From Acidobacteriota bacterium (GTDB lineage Bacteria > Acidobacteriota > Terriglobia > Terriglobales > Acidobacteriaceae), in the NCBI GenBank assembly GCA_003225005.1, contig QIAN01000222.1, positions 22,676 through 86,675 of the forward strand: a stretch of DNA of 64,000 bases, written 5' to 3'. Under the pieces are notes generated by a model. It was not told the DNA's origin and ran no database searches. It saw nothing but the letters and a program-made list of their open reading frames with translations. The position numbers and the translations under genes are program-made. Below, piece by piece: positions 24,484 through 33,930 of this stretch (positions are counted from its first letter, which is position 1; each line of letters opens with the position of its first letter).

Positions 24484-25530
24484 GTGCGATGCTTTCGCCA
24501 ATCCGCTCCTCGCTTTGTCCTAGCCAGCGTGCTTATTGCCGCATCGGTGTTTATAGCCTGCAGAAGCGGCCATCGCGTGCTGGAGGTGGCTTATGTGTCG
24601 GCACCGCAAGCCACGCTTCGCGACCAGGTCGCGGCGGTCTACAACAAGAATGGCACGGTCAAGAACGGGGAGCGCGTGGAGGTTCTTGAGCATGAAAAGC
24701 GTTTCGCCCGGGTGCGCACCGCGAGCGGGATCGAAGGTTGGATTGAACAGCGCTATCTGGCAGATCAGAAGACCTACGACGGCGTGCAGAAGCTCACGCA
24801 AGACAATCAGAACGACCCGGTGCAGGCCACCGGCGTGTTGCGCAACGACACCAACCTGCACATCAGTCCCGGGCGCGAGACCGAACACCTATATCAACTC
24901 ACGCAGGGAGCGAAGGTCGCGATCCTGAAACGCGACACCGCGGAGAAGCAGCCCACGGTGGTGATCTCGACTCGCGCCACGACCACGCCCGGAGGAAGGC
25001 CTAACGCAAAGAAGGGTTCCAGCCAGCCAGCGGCACCAGGGCTCGAAGACTGGTGGCTGGGTCGCGATAGCGCGGGGCGTGTGGGTTGGGTGCTGGCGCG
25101 AATGGTGGACGTTGATGTGCCCATCGAAATCGCGCAGTACGCCGAAGGGCAGCGCTTCGTGGCTTTCTTCGTATTGAATGAGGTGCAAGATGGCGATAAA
25201 AAAGTTTCGCAATGTCTCGCCGTGCTCACCGAACCTCATGACGGGTTGCCCTATGACTTCGATCAGGTGCGAGTCTTTACCTGGAACGTTAAAAGGCACC
25301 GCTACGAGACCGCGTACCGCGAGCACAAGCTCAACGGAGTGCTCCCGGTCACAGTGACGACTGAGAATTTCGATAAAGAAGGGGCGCTGCCGGTTTTCGT
25401 GTTGCGCGTGAAAGACGACAGCGGAAACGTCAGCGAGCGTAAATACAAATTGAATACGCCGATCGTGCGGCGAGTGCTGGCACCTGGAGAAGAGCCGGCG
25501 CGCAGCGTGACGAAGCGGCGGCGGCGCTAG
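24484..25530 (+). CDS. SH3-domain lipoprotein
   Basis: A 348-residue protein starting at GTG (24484), the only start in frame that gives the leader. A lipobox FIAC places the lipid on Cys26. Residues ~35-95 form a bacterial SH3 (SH3b) domain with LRDQVAAVYNKNGTVKNGER and VRTASGIEGWIEQRYL. A second SH3-like unit follows at NLHISPGRETEHLYQLTQGA through GRVGWVLARMVD. The C-terminal third is beta-rich with WNVKRHRYETAYREH and ends in a basic tail. SH3b domains usually bind cell-wall peptides or glycans; the exact role is unknown. Confidence 0.82.
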   Translation: MRCFRQSAPRFVLASVLIAASVFIACRSGHRVLEVAYVSAPQATLRDQVAAVYNKNGTVKNGERVEVLEHEKRFARVRTASGIEGWIEQRYLADQKTYDGVQKLTQDNQNDPVQATGVLRNDTNLHISPGRETEHLYQLTQGAKVAILKRDTAEKQPTVVISTRATTTPGGRPNAKKGSSQPAAPGLEDWWLGRDSAGRVGWVLARMVDVDVPIEIAQYAEGQRFVAFFVLNEVQDGDKKVSQCLAVLTEPHDGLPYDFDQVRVFTWNVKRHRYETAYREHKLNGVLPVTVTTENFDKEGALPVFVLRVKDDSGNVSERKYKLNTPIVRRVLAPGEEPARSVTKRRRR

Positions 25531-25678
25531 GAGGGAACCCTTCCGCCGTAGCATACCTCACATTTTCGTAGAGACGTTGCTCGTTCCTTCTCCCGGTTAC
25601 GTCTTCAGGACTCTCTTTGTTACAGGTCAGCCGTAAGACCAAGGCGCCAGATGTTGCAAGCCCCGTTTCTACTCGAGC

Positions 25679-27328
25679 TTAGCCGTAGAACTCCGCAATA
25701 CTGGCAACCACACAGCGCTGCTCGTCGTCCGTGAGTTCGGGAAACATCGGTAAGGCCAAGACTTCTTTGGCAGCGCGCTCGGCCTCGGGAAAATCTCCTT
25801 CGCGATATCCCAGATACGCGAAACAAGGCTGCAAGTGCAGCGGGATGGGATAGTAGATCTCGCTGCCGATCTGACGCGCGCTCAGGAATTCCCGGAGTTC
25901 GTCGCGGCGGTCAGCGCGGATGACATACTGATGGAATATGTGAAGGGCATTCGAGGAGGTCTTCGGCAATTGAACTGGCGAACTCGCTGAGATGGTGGAT
26001 GGTGGATGGTTGATTGTTGAATGAGAGACCGAGGCGGATTCCGATCTTGGCCGGGCTGCATGCGACTGGGATCGCCGACCGGCGGTGAGGCCGGCCTCCG
26101 CAAACAATTTGTCATATACGACAGCGCGCTGGCGGCGAGCCTGGTTCCATCCTTCGAGATATTTCAACTTCACGTGCAGGATGGCAGCCTGCATAGCGTC
26201 GAGGCGGCTGTTCCATCCGAGTTCTTCATGCACGTATCGGCGAGAGCTGCCGTGGTTGCGCAGGCGCCTCATGTGCGCTGCCAGCTCGGGGTCATTCGTA
26301 GTCACCAAGCCGGCCTCCCCATAGGCGCTGAGATTCTTGGTGGGATAGAAGCTGAACGCAGCGGCCACGCCCGCGGATCCGGCGCGACGGTCGCGCCAGG
26401 CGGCGCCGATGGCCTGGGCGGCGTCTTCAACCATCGCCAGATGAAACTCGTTGGCCAGTACCTGAAAGCGATCCATATCGGCGCACTGGCCATACAGATG
26501 GACGGGAAGCAGCGCTCGCAACTTCCGGTAACCGCTGTGCCGCAGACGGGCTTCAACCTGCGTTGGATCGAGATTGAAGGTAGCGGCATTGATGTCGGCA
26601 AACACCGGACGTGCCCCGGCTCGCGCAATTGCGCTAGCGGAAGCGAAGAAACTGAAGGGAGTAGTAAGAACTTGGTCTCCGGGCTGCACGCCGGCGGCGA
26701 CCAGGGCGAGCCAAAGCGCGTCCGTTCCCGACGCGCAGCCGACGGCTTCTTTCGCTCCACAAAAGTCGGCGAGGTCGTGCTCGAAGGACTCCACCTCACT
26801 TCCCAGAATGTATTGTTGCGAGGCACACACCCGCCCCACCGCCGCCAGAACCTCGGCGCGGATTTGTTCATACTGCCTCTGCAAGTCGAGCAAAGGTACG
26901 GCCGCCAGCGGCTTCGCCCCCAGCGTATGCGGCTTTGAAGGTGCGGTCACGGGAAAGTCGGATTGTAACAGGCGGGTACCCGAGCCTTCGCACCTCTCGA
27001 GGTGAGGCAGCGGGGGGAGAGGCCGGCCGTCTGCCAGCGCCCGCTTCCACGCGGCAAGAGAGTGCAAAAAGACGGCGAGTCTCAGATCGCCATGTTCTTC
27101 GGGATAGCCTTGCAAATTCCGCGTGCCGCGCTCGAGCAAGGAGCGTGCGCCGACGAGATTCCCAGTCGAGTGATGATGGAAGGCAACCGCGACCTGAATC
27201 AGTCCCTGCAAGAACTTCTTTTCTTCCGGCGGCGCCGCGCGCCAAACGTCTTCCCAGACCTCGTGTGCGTCGAAGAATGCCGCGCGGTTGAAGAGGTCCA
27301 GAGCGTGTAAGTAGAGCGCCTGTTCCAT
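25679..27328 (-). CDS. DUF309-DegT/DnrJ/EryC1/StrS aminotransferase fusion
   Basis: A 549-residue protein from the ATG at 27328 (MEQALYLHALDLFNRAAFFD); a longer frame upstream adds unconserved residues. Residues ~1-110 are DUF309, with FFDAHEVWEDVWRAAPPEEK and FLQGLIQVAVAFHHH. From about 143 the protein is a full DegT-type PLP enzyme: VPLLDLQRQYEQIRAEV, ASGTDALWLAL, EDAAQAIGA and the PLP lysine in FYPTKNLSAYGEAG (Lys331), ending LPMFPELTDDEQ. DegT enzymes make amino sugars for surface polysaccharides or antibiotics. The join is in frame with a Pro-rich linker, and residues ~417-460 are a low-complexity insert. No sugar-pathway genes flank it. Confidence 0.88.
   Translation of the reverse strand: MEQALYLHALDLFNRAAFFDAHEVWEDVWRAAPPEEKKFLQGLIQVAVAFHHHSTGNLVGARSLLERGTRNLQGYPEEHGDLRLAVFLHSLAAWKRALADGRPLPPLPHLERCEGSGTRLLQSDFPVTAPSKPHTLGAKPLAAVPLLDLQRQYEQIRAEVLAAVGRVCASQQYILGSEVESFEHDLADFCGAKEAVGCASGTDALWLALVAAGVQPGDQVLTTPFSFFASASAIARAGARPVFADINAATFNLDPTQVEARLRHSGYRKLRALLPVHLYGQCADMDRFQVLANEFHLAMVEDAAQAIGAAWRDRRAGSAGVAAAFSFYPTKNLSAYGEAGLVTTNDPELAAHMRRLRNHGSSRRYVHEELGWNSRLDAMQAAILHVKLKYLEGWNQARRQRAVVYDKLFAEAGLTAGRRSQSHAARPRSESASVSHSTINHPPSTISASSPVQLPKTSSNALHIFHQYVIRADRRDELREFLSARQIGSEIYYPIPLHLQPCFAYLGYREGDFPEAERAAKEVLALPMFPELTDDEQRCVVASIAEFYG
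25993..26023. repeat. Quasi-periodic tract inside the DegT coding region
   Basis: GGTGGATGGTGGATGG is followed by TTGATTGTTGAATG, with a period near 7-8 bases. It encodes the Ser/Thr/Ile/Asn/Pro-rich insert of the DegT domain. It is of the same style as the intergenic tracts but lies inside a gene. Confidence 0.6.
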
Positions 27329-27609
27329 GTACTCGCGTCGTCCAGCCGGGGAAGAGGCAAGGATTGTAAAGCTTTCTCCATCTGTCCCCGGCCGCCTGCG
27401 CCCTTGCAGGATATTTTCGGCAGGTCGCGCGTCACGCTGCCGATTCGCCAAAACATCCGCCGGGATTGAGTCTACAGAAAATGTGGGCCACGCCTATGGA
27501 AAATTGCATTTCCAGGATTCTGCAGGAAAAGGGCAAATTGATCCCGCCGGCAGGTTCCAAGTCAAATCTCGGAAGCGGACTTTTCACGTCTTTGACCACT
27601 CCTTCAATG

Positions 27610-28332
27610 CTACTTTCCCAAAATCGTGTAGTGCGAACTGGTAGCCATGAAGAACAACAGCGGTACAGAGAGATAGAGATTTGTTCGTGACGCCAGAAAG
27701 GCCTGGCGGGCTAGAGTGGCGGCGTCGGCGGGTGGAGTACCGGCTAGGGTGCCTTTGATTATTTTCTTATTGTTGGGCCAGATGATGCCCCAGACGTTGA
27801 ACAACATGATGAAGCCAAATCCGCCGCCGACTCCGATGGAGAGGACGTGGTTATCGTCCTGGCCGACGGGAGTATAGTTGACAAACAGCCATGCGGCTGC
27901 AATGACCACGACGGCTGTAACGGCCCCGAGAACGTATCCGCTAGGCAGCTTCTTGATCACGGCGAATAGGATTCCCCAACTCACAATCCAGACCAGCAAG
28001 AATAGTCCGATGGTGCTGCCCGCGCCTACGCCTATGCGCTGCGCGTCGGGACCGACGAATATCTGCGCCCAATACCAGAAGCCCACGAAGACCGTGATCA
28101 ACGCGCTCCAACGGAATAAATTCAGAGCAGGCAGTGTGAGGTATTGAAATATCTTGGGCTTCATGGTGGCGTCCACCTGTTTCATGAAGGGGACGTTGAC
28201 CAGATTAAAGAAATACAGCAGTCCGATCCATGTGATGCCGGCCAGAAAGTGAAACCAGCGCAGAATTAAGCCCAGAGCTTCCGTGCCGGTGTGATTGGGC
28301 ATGACAAATGCGAACCCAGCCAGATCATGCAT
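27610..28332 (-). CDS. PuuD-like (urate hydroxylase N-terminal type) membrane protein
   Basis: A 240-residue integral membrane protein. The ATG at 28332 is chosen because GGAGG precedes it by six bases. The family motif is at LILRWFHFLAGITWIGLLYFF, then NLVNVPFMKQVD. Further helices follow, including LLVWIVSWGILFAVI and the FGFIMLFNVWGIIWPNNKKI motif typical of the Urate_ox_N/PuuD membrane domain. PuuD enzymes fuse this domain to a cytochrome c and oxidise urate; here there is no heme-binding CxxCH, so only the membrane part is present and urate activity is unproved. It is divergent from hfq. Confidence 0.75.
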   Translation of the reverse strand: MHDLAGFAFVMPNHTGTEALGLILRWFHFLAGITWIGLLYFFNLVNVPFMKQVDATMKPKIFQYLTLPALNLFRWSALITVFVGFWYWAQIFVGPDAQRIGVGAGSTIGLFLLVWIVSWGILFAVIKKLPSGYVLGAVTAVVVIAAAWLFVNYTPVGQDDNHVLSIGVGGGFGFIMLFNVWGIIWPNNKKIIKGTLAGTPPADAATLARQAFLASRTNLYLSVPLLFFMATSSHYTILGK

Positions 28333-28751
28333 TAGTTCCTCCGCTAACCTTGAAGTGACAGATTCCCCGGCTCCAGAGAAGGGCGCGCGTTGCGAAGATC
28401 TGAAAGCCAACTGCGGCAGCGCAAGCGTCTGCCACGCTAGTTTTCGTCCGCTGGTGTTTCCTGGGGCGGGGGAATACTTGCATTTTGACCAAGTTATGTC
28501 AAGGTTCGGTGATTTTGACCTGCGCAGAACCTACTGACCGGAACCTGATGAAAAGGTGAGTTGAAAAGCGCGGCGGGACGCCGTATGGTACTCGCAGCCA
28601 TCTGCCGGAGGTGCTGCCTCGCGGAAACTTGGCGGCACCGGGACGGCAGGATGTCCCCCCTTGTTCTCGCGGCAGGCGGAAGCCGCACGGAACATGCTGT
28701 TGCATGTGCACTAGTTTGTTGAAAGGCCAATAATGGGCAAGGAGATCGGCT
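28333..28751. other. Divergent spacer and hfq leader
   Basis: 419 bases without a supported gene. The hfq-proximal half is GC-rich with small stems, including the perfect ACATGC-TGTT-GCATGT at 28692-28707 and a GCGGC...GCCGC hairpin near 28665-28690. Long structured leaders are known for hfq autoregulation in other bacteria, so this may be regulatory. I did not match it to a known riboswitch. Confidence 0.4.
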
Positions 28752-29069
28752 ATGGAAAGCAACAAGCCGGCGCAGAACATTCAGGACTCTTTCCTCAATA
28801 CCGCCCGTAAGGAGAGGACGAACATCACCATTTATCTGTTGAGCGGAGTAAAGCTGACGGGCCGTATCCGCTCCTTCGACAAGTATGCGGTGGTGTTGGA
28901 GGCGAACGGGCAGGAGCAGCTGATTTTCAAACACGCCATTTCTACGGTGGTGATGGGCCGGACGGCGGCTCATGGCACGCACCTGGCCCATACCGATACG
29001 AAACCGGCGGCGACCTCTACAGCTTCGCCAGCGGTTTCGGCGGCCAGTGCGTCGGGCACTGAAGGGTAA
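28752..29069 (+). CDS. hfq: RNA chaperone Hfq
   Basis: A 105-residue protein; the Sm-like core is residues 1-70 and the rest is an Ala/Thr/Ser-rich tail. Conserved features: Gln8 of the proximal RNA face, [20 protein letters not shown] (Sm1), [20 protein letters not shown] and the Sm2 motif [10 protein letters not shown] with His61. It forms hexamers that pair small RNAs with messages. hflX follows eight bases after the stop codon, the same order as in many bacteria, so they form an operon. A structured leader lies upstream. Confidence 0.95.
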   Translation: MESNKPAQNIQDSFLNTARKERTNITIYLLSGVKLTGRIRSFDKYAVVLEANGQEQLIFKHAISTVVMGRTAAHGTHLAHTDTKPAATSTASPAVSAASASGTEG

Positions 29070-29077
29070 AGCTTCGC

Positions 29078-30541
29078 TTGCGCAGGTCCGATCTCAAGGA
29101 TGCCCGCGACGTAACGCGTGTGGGTAGAGCTGCGCGCCATGGCGCAGACCACGAGACCGCTGGGCCACGCGAACGAGCGTTCCTGGTTGGGCTGTGGTGT
29201 CGCTCACGCCGACGCTCTGGCGCGAAAGCTGCCCTCACGGCGGGCGCGCAGGCGGCTCGCGATAGTGCGCTAACCTCGGCGAGTGTCGCCTCTGGCGCCA
29301 AGGCTACGTCTAAAGCACCCGCCATTCCGGAATTCGACGCGGAAGAATCGCTGGCCGAGCTGCGAGCTCTGGCGGGAAGTGCGGGCGCGGAAGTTATCGG
29401 CGAGATCCTGCAGCGGCGCGACCGGCCTGATCCAGCCACGCTGATCGGCGCGGGAAAGCTCGAAGAGATCGCTGGCGCAGCGGCTTCCATGGACGCCGAC
29501 CTTCTGTTGTTCGATCACGATCTGAGTCCTTCCCAGCAGCGCAATATTGAAAAAATCGCAAAGCGGCGCGTAATCGACCGCACGCAGCTGATCCTTGACA
29601 TTTTTGCCCGCCACGCGCGCACGCGAGAAGGCCAGTTACAGGTGGAGCTGGCACAACTGCAGTACATGCTGCCGCGGCTGGCGGGGCGGGGGATTGAGAT
29701 GTCCCAGCTCGGCGGCGGCATCGGTACACGCGGTCCTGGTGAAACGCAGCTGGAAACGGACCGTCGGAAGATTTACCGGCGTATCCGGCACGTGGAGCAG
29801 CAACTGGAAAACGTGCGGCGTATCCGGGCACAACAGCGGCAGCGGCGGGAGTCGGCGCCGGTTGCGACCGTGGCGCTGGTAGGATACACGAACGCTGGGA
29901 AGTCGACGCTGTTCAATGCCCTGACACGTGCTGGTGTGCTGGCGTCGTCCAAGATGTTTGCGACGCTTGATCCGACGATTCGGGCTGTGGCGCTGCCTTC
30001 AAAGCGGAAAGTTCTGCTGTCGGACACGGTGGGCTTCATCCGCAACCTGCCCCACACGCTGGTGTCGGCTTTTCGAGCGACCTTGGAAGAAGTGCAGCGG
30101 GCGTCGTTAATCCTTCAAGTCTCTGATGCGAGCAGCCGGCTCTCGGCCGAGCAGGACGCACAAGTGGAGTTGGTTTTGAAAGAATTGGAAGTGGAAAAGA
30201 AGCCGCGGCTGTTGGTGATGAACAAAGTTGATTTGCTGGATGTGGAGGTCGCCCAAGCTTTGCAGGCTGGCGCTCTGCGCGATGATGCAACGACGCTGTA
30301 TGTTTCGGCCGTGGAAGGTACTGGGCTTAGCACGCTGCTCGAACGCATCGACGCGAAGATTGATGAAGATCGGGTAAGCCGCGTACACCTGCGCGTTCCG
30401 CAGAAGGAAGGGAAGATGCTTGCGATGCTGGCGGCGCGGGCGCGAATCTATTCGCGGAAGTACAAAGACGGGGCAGTGGAACTGGAGGCGGAAGCGCCGG
30501 AGTCGGTGGTGCGGAAGGTGCGGGATTTTGTCATAGGGTAG
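29078..30541 (+). CDS. hflX: Ribosome-associated GTPase HflX
   Basis: Up to 487 residues. The start is uncertain: TTG at 29078, eight bases after hfq, is the farthest candidate; GTG at 29120 is an alternative. [15 protein letters not shown] begins the conserved part. It is followed by an unusual Ala/Ser-rich linker (about 47-85), then the HflX domain with [32 protein letters not shown] and [17 protein letters not shown]. The GTPase motifs are GYTNAGKS (G1, 269-276), [10 protein letters not shown] (G3) and NKVD (G4). HflX splits stalled or stressed ribosomes. The linker near the N-terminus is longer than usual. Confidence 0.93.
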   Translation: MRRSDLKDARDVTRVGRAARHGADHETAGPRERAFLVGLWCRSRRRSGAKAALTAGAQAARDSALTSASVASGAKATSKAPAIPEFDAEESLAELRALAGSAGAEVIGEILQRRDRPDPATLIGAGKLEEIAGAAASMDADLLLFDHDLSPSQQRNIEKIAKRRVIDRTQLILDIFARHARTREGQLQVELAQLQYMLPRLAGRGIEMSQLGGGIGTRGPGETQLETDRRKIYRRIRHVEQQLENVRRIRAQQRQRRESAPVATVALVGYTNAGKSTLFNALTRAGVLASSKMFATLDPTIRAVALPSKRKVLLSDTVGFIRNLPHTLVSAFRATLEEVQRASLILQVSDASSRLSAEQDAQVELVLKELEVEKKPRLLVMNKVDLLDVEVAQALQAGALRDDATTLYVSAVEGTGLSTLLERIDAKIDEDRVSRVHLRVPQKEGKMLAMLAARARIYSRKYKDGAVELEAEAPESVVRKVRDFVIG

Positions 30542-30602
30542 ACTTGGCGCTTGAATTGGGAAAGTCAACTCGCTGTTTGGGCGGGCCTCAGATCGGGAGC
30601 GC

Positions 30603-32330
30603 ATGATGAATGCACGTCGCCGCTTTCTCAGCTTTTGCGTTGCGGTTGCCATCTTCTTCTCGGGAGTTGCGCTGTTTGGAACTGACACGGTTCTGATTCA
30701 CGGACACATCTACACCGGCAATCCAAAAGCTCCTTGGGTACAGGCGCTGGCAATTAGCGGCAGTCGCATTGACGCCGTGGGGACGGACGGGGAGATTTTG
30801 AGCCAGCGGTCGGCCAAAACGGAAGTTATCGATCTGCAAGGGAGAACCGTGGTTCCGGGATTTTCTGATTCTCACACCCATATGTGGTTCGGGGCGCTGG
30901 CACTTCACGGGCTCAATCTCTCAACTCCCGAGTCGAGCATCACACCGGAAGACGATCCTGAGATTCTAGTCAGCAGGCTCAAGGCTTACGCCGCGAGCCA
31001 TCCCACCGATAAGGTTCTGTTCGTTCGGGCGGACTACAGCACCACTCCGCCATCGACGCCGACGCATGAGTTGCTGGACCGTGCCGTTGCCGACCGTCCC
31101 GTGGTGGTCCATAACACGGCTGAACATGCGCTCTGGGTGAACGCCAACGCTCTGGCGCTCGCCGGAATTACGGATCAGCCAGTGGCCGATCCGGCGGAGG
31201 AAAGAAATATCATCCGCGATGCCAGCGGACATCCCAGCGGAGTTCTGCTCGAGGCTGCGATGGCGGCCATGGAGCGGGCTCTGGCGAAGCAGTTTTCGCA
31301 GGAAGAAAAGCTCGCCCTGCTGCGGGACGCATCGCAGCATCTCAGCCGCTACGGAGTCACCAGCGTGGTGAACGCGACCGGGAAGCTGGCGGAGATCCAG
31401 CTTTATGCTGCGTTGCGGGACCGTGGCCAGCTCACAGTCCGCACTCGGACTTCCTTCGGAGCGGTGGCCGTGAACCACCACTTGACCCCTGAGTTCCTCG
31501 CCGATCTGGAACAGGCGCGCACGCTTTACCACGACGACTGGGTTTCGGCGAATCTGGTGAAATTCTTCGTCGACGGAGGCACCGGTTTGATCCCGCCGCT
31601 AACCTATGAACCTGCGGAATACAAGAAGCTGGTTCTCGAACTGGACAAGCGCGGCTACCAGATTATGACGCATACCTATCGCCCCGACTCCTCGCGCTTG
31701 GTAGTGGACACCTACGAAGAAGTTAGGAAGATCAACGGGCCGCGAGACCGACGCCTCCGCCTGGAGCACGCGGACTTTGTTCCGGCGCAAGACATTCCAC
31801 GGATGGCAAAGCTCTCTCTGATCGCCAGCATGCAGCCTACGTTCTGCTGCGACGAGAATGGCTCGAACTATGATCCGCGCGACCGGACCACAACTGATCG
31901 ATGGCAAAGTATGGAAAAAAGCGGAGTGAAGTTGGCCTTCGGCAGCGACTGGCCGTGTACCTGGCCGCCGAACCCGTTGGTCGCGATCCAGGAGGCTGTT
32001 ACTCGCACGATTTGGCGGCCGGCCAAGGGTGGGAACGATTTTCCCGGAGGAGTCTTTGACGGGGCAGGCCAGGGAGGAACCGTCCCGACGAAGGACTCGT
32101 ACGTTCCCGAGGAGCGGCTCACCGTGGAACAAGCCGTGAATGCGTACACGCAGGGATCGGCCTACGCCAGATTCGCTGACGACCGGACGGGAACGCTGGA
32201 AGCGGGAAAGGAAGCTGACCTCGCGGTGCTTTCGCAAGATATCTTCTCGGCCAAGCCTGAAGAAATTGCGAAGGCCAGAGTGGTGATCACCATGGTCGGC
32301 GGAAGAGTAGTATTCACGGAAGGAAATTAA
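30603..32330 (+). CDS. Secreted amidohydrolase (YtcJ-like, amidohydrolase_3)
   Basis: A 575-residue metal-dependent hydrolase with a signal peptide (hydrophobic to about residue 26). The metal motif is GFSDSHTHMWFG (His91, His93). Later family motifs are VFVRADYS-like strands, HNTAEHALWVNANALALAG, SGVLLEAAM, the KFFVDGGTG segment near the lysine position, EHADFVP and GSDWPCTWPPNPL with the late Asp. The C-terminal AYTQGSAYARFADDRTGTLEAGKEADL is typical. Relatives hydrolyse N-substituted amides or formamides; the substrate is unknown. The serine hydrolase gene starts seven bases after the stop, so the two are co-transcribed and may act in one catabolic step. Confidence 0.88.
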   Translation: MMNARRRFLSFCVAVAIFFSGVALFGTDTVLIHGHIYTGNPKAPWVQALAISGSRIDAVGTDGEILSQRSAKTEVIDLQGRTVVPGFSDSHTHMWFGALALHGLNLSTPESSITPEDDPEILVSRLKAYAASHPTDKVLFVRADYSTTPPSTPTHELLDRAVADRPVVVHNTAEHALWVNANALALAGITDQPVADPAEERNIIRDASGHPSGVLLEAAMAAMERALAKQFSQEEKLALLRDASQHLSRYGVTSVVNATGKLAEIQLYAALRDRGQLTVRTRTSFGAVAVNHHLTPEFLADLEQARTLYHDDWVSANLVKFFVDGGTGLIPPLTYEPAEYKKLVLELDKRGYQIMTHTYRPDSSRLVVDTYEEVRKINGPRDRRLRLEHADFVPAQDIPRMAKLSLIASMQPTFCCDENGSNYDPRDRTTTDRWQSMEKSGVKLAFGSDWPCTWPPNPLVAIQEAVTRTIWRPAKGGNDFPGGVFDGAGQGGTVPTKDSYVPEERLTVEQAVNAYTQGSAYARFADDRTGTLEAGKEADLAVLSQDIFSAKPEEIAKARVVITMVGGRVVFTEGN

Positions 32331-32337
32331 TCCCCGA

Positions 32338-33561
32338 ATGAAAAAGGCTGCGTCAGTCCTGGTATTCGTAAGCTGTGTCTTCTTCGTGCAGAACGCGCCG
32401 CTGCGAGCGCGAGAGTCCCAGGGTTCCGGACCGCGCGGCACAACGTGGCCGACCCACGGTTGGGCTAAGAGTGCGCCGACCAGCGTTAGACTTGAGGAGA
32501 AAGTCCTCGCCGGGTTAGATGCTGATCTGGCGACCGGGAAATATCCGATGGTGGACAGCTTTGCCGTGTTTCGCTGCGGGAACGAGGTCTTCGAGCGGAC
32601 ATATTCTCACGACTATGGGACGATCTACGCGAAAGAGGCGAAGACGCGTGGTCCGCTGAACGCGCGCCTGACAGGCCCGTACAACTACTTCGATCCCGCC
32701 TGGCACCCCTACTATCACGGAACTGATCTGCACAGCATGCAGTCTGTGAGCAAGACCGTTTCCTCGATTATTGTCGGCATCGCAGTTACCCGCGGCGATT
32801 TCAAAGCTAGCCTGGACACGCCGCTGCTCAAGTATTTCGACGGGGCAAGGGTGAAGAATGTCGACGAGCGAAAGCGACGCATTACGCTGCGTCACGTTCT
32901 GACGATGTCGACCGGTCTCGACTGGAATGAAGAGGTGGCATACGACGATCCCAGAAACGATGCCGACTTGATGGAGGCTACTGACGATTGGGTGCAGTAT
33001 GTGATCGATCGGCCCATGGCACACGAACCGGGGAAGGTTTTTAATTACAGCAGCGGTGTGTCGGAATTACTGGCCTTTATTTTCCAGAAAGAGACCGGGC
33101 AGGACATTGAAAAGTATGGAGAGAAGTATTTATTCACGCCGCTGGGCATGGATCACTACTGGAAGCGCTCACCAATGGCTGTGGTCGATACCGAGGGAGG
33201 TCTGTTTCTGCGCACCACAGATCTGGCGAAGATGGGCTACCTCTATTTGCACGATGGAATGTGGGACGGACAACAGATTGTGTCGAAAGACTGGGTTAAA
33301 CAGTCGCTGGCTCCTTTCATCGATGCCGAGGAAGGTTTCAAGTATGGATTCAAGTGGTGGCTGCTGCCGCGCACGGATCGGCAGGGGTACGTCTGGATGG
33401 CTCGAGGCTTTGGCGGACAGCGTTTGATGGTGTTTCCGGAGGAAGATATGATTGTGGTATTTACGGGATGGGAAATCCTCAAGGATCCGGCTGGAGATCG
33501 CGAGCTGGTCAACCGGATTCTGCCGGCGGTGCGTACGCAATCCTGCACAGCCACGCAGTGA
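32338..33561 (+). CDS. Secreted serine hydrolase (class C beta-lactamase-like)
   Basis: A 407-residue protein with a signal peptide. The catalytic S-x-x-K is SVSK at 136-139 in a HSMQSVSKTVSSIIVGIA context. The second motif, Y-x-N in beta-lactamases, is YSS in VFNYSSGVSELLAF. DTPLLKYFDGARVKN, ITLRHVLTMSTGLDW and GGLFLRTTDLAKMGYLYLHDG are typical of the penicillin-binding/esterase EstB class. The group includes esterases, peptidases and lactamases; resistance function should not be assumed. It follows the amidohydrolase by seven bases. Confidence 0.87.
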   Translation: MKKAASVLVFVSCVFFVQNAPLRARESQGSGPRGTTWPTHGWAKSAPTSVRLEEKVLAGLDADLATGKYPMVDSFAVFRCGNEVFERTYSHDYGTIYAKEAKTRGPLNARLTGPYNYFDPAWHPYYHGTDLHSMQSVSKTVSSIIVGIAVTRGDFKASLDTPLLKYFDGARVKNVDERKRRITLRHVLTMSTGLDWNEEVAYDDPRNDADLMEATDDWVQYVIDRPMAHEPGKVFNYSSGVSELLAFIFQKETGQDIEKYGEKYLFTPLGMDHYWKRSPMAVVDTEGGLFLRTTDLAKMGYLYLHDGMWDGQQIVSKDWVKQSLAPFIDAEEGFKYGFKWWLLPRTDRQGYVWMARGFGGQRLMVFPEEDMIVVFTGWEILKDPAGDRELVNRILPAVRTQSCTATQ

Positions 33562-33930
33562 AGGTCAGGGAATGAAGGGCTGGAGCGACCGGTTTTGTTC
33601 GGGGGAACGCCCAGCAACACTTAAGACCCCAAAATTAAATAGGCCGACGACCAAGAAGCGGTGACATTCCTTGGCTGCCGGCCCACTCGATCCTGAATTG
33701 GATCGGAGGTGATTCTTCTATGCTAACCTTCTTGACAGAGAAGTCAAGGACTAGTTGCAGTTTTTTGCAGCAATCTTTGACCGCGCCGTGGACAATCTTG
33801 CGCTAAAATCCGGCCCTGTGAATCGATGAAACGGCAAGAAAATCAATGCCGTCGAATTGACATAAAGTCCCTCGGATGTTAGTTTTATAGGTTTTGTAGC
33901 CCTCATTTCTCCGGCTTATATCAGCAACCC
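33562..33930. other. Leader region of the ATP synthase operon
   Basis: 369 bases with no supported gene. It contains an inverted repeat CTTGAC-AGAGAA-GTCAAG at 33731-33748, a GATCC-TGAATT-GGATC dyad near 33690-33705 and the promoter candidate at 33857-33885. AT content rises towards the operon. Confidence 0.45.
33857..33885 (+). promoter_or_regulatory. Sigma-70-type promoter candidate for the atp operon
   Basis: A perfect TTGACA at 33857-33862 is followed after 17 bases by TAGTTT at 33880-33885. The -10 match is weak, but position and spacing fit a start about 40 bases before the first gene. Confidence 0.5.

Noticed and set aside
26021..26938. Plus-strand frame of 305 codons across the DegT gene
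   Set aside because: Shadow frame opposite a gene with clear PLP motifs.
28560..28720. Known riboswitch before hfq
   Set aside because: GC-rich stems but no match to any riboswitch core that I can recall.
33690..33750. Operator for the atp operon
   Set aside because: Two small dyads exist but are short and far from the promoter; not enough to call.
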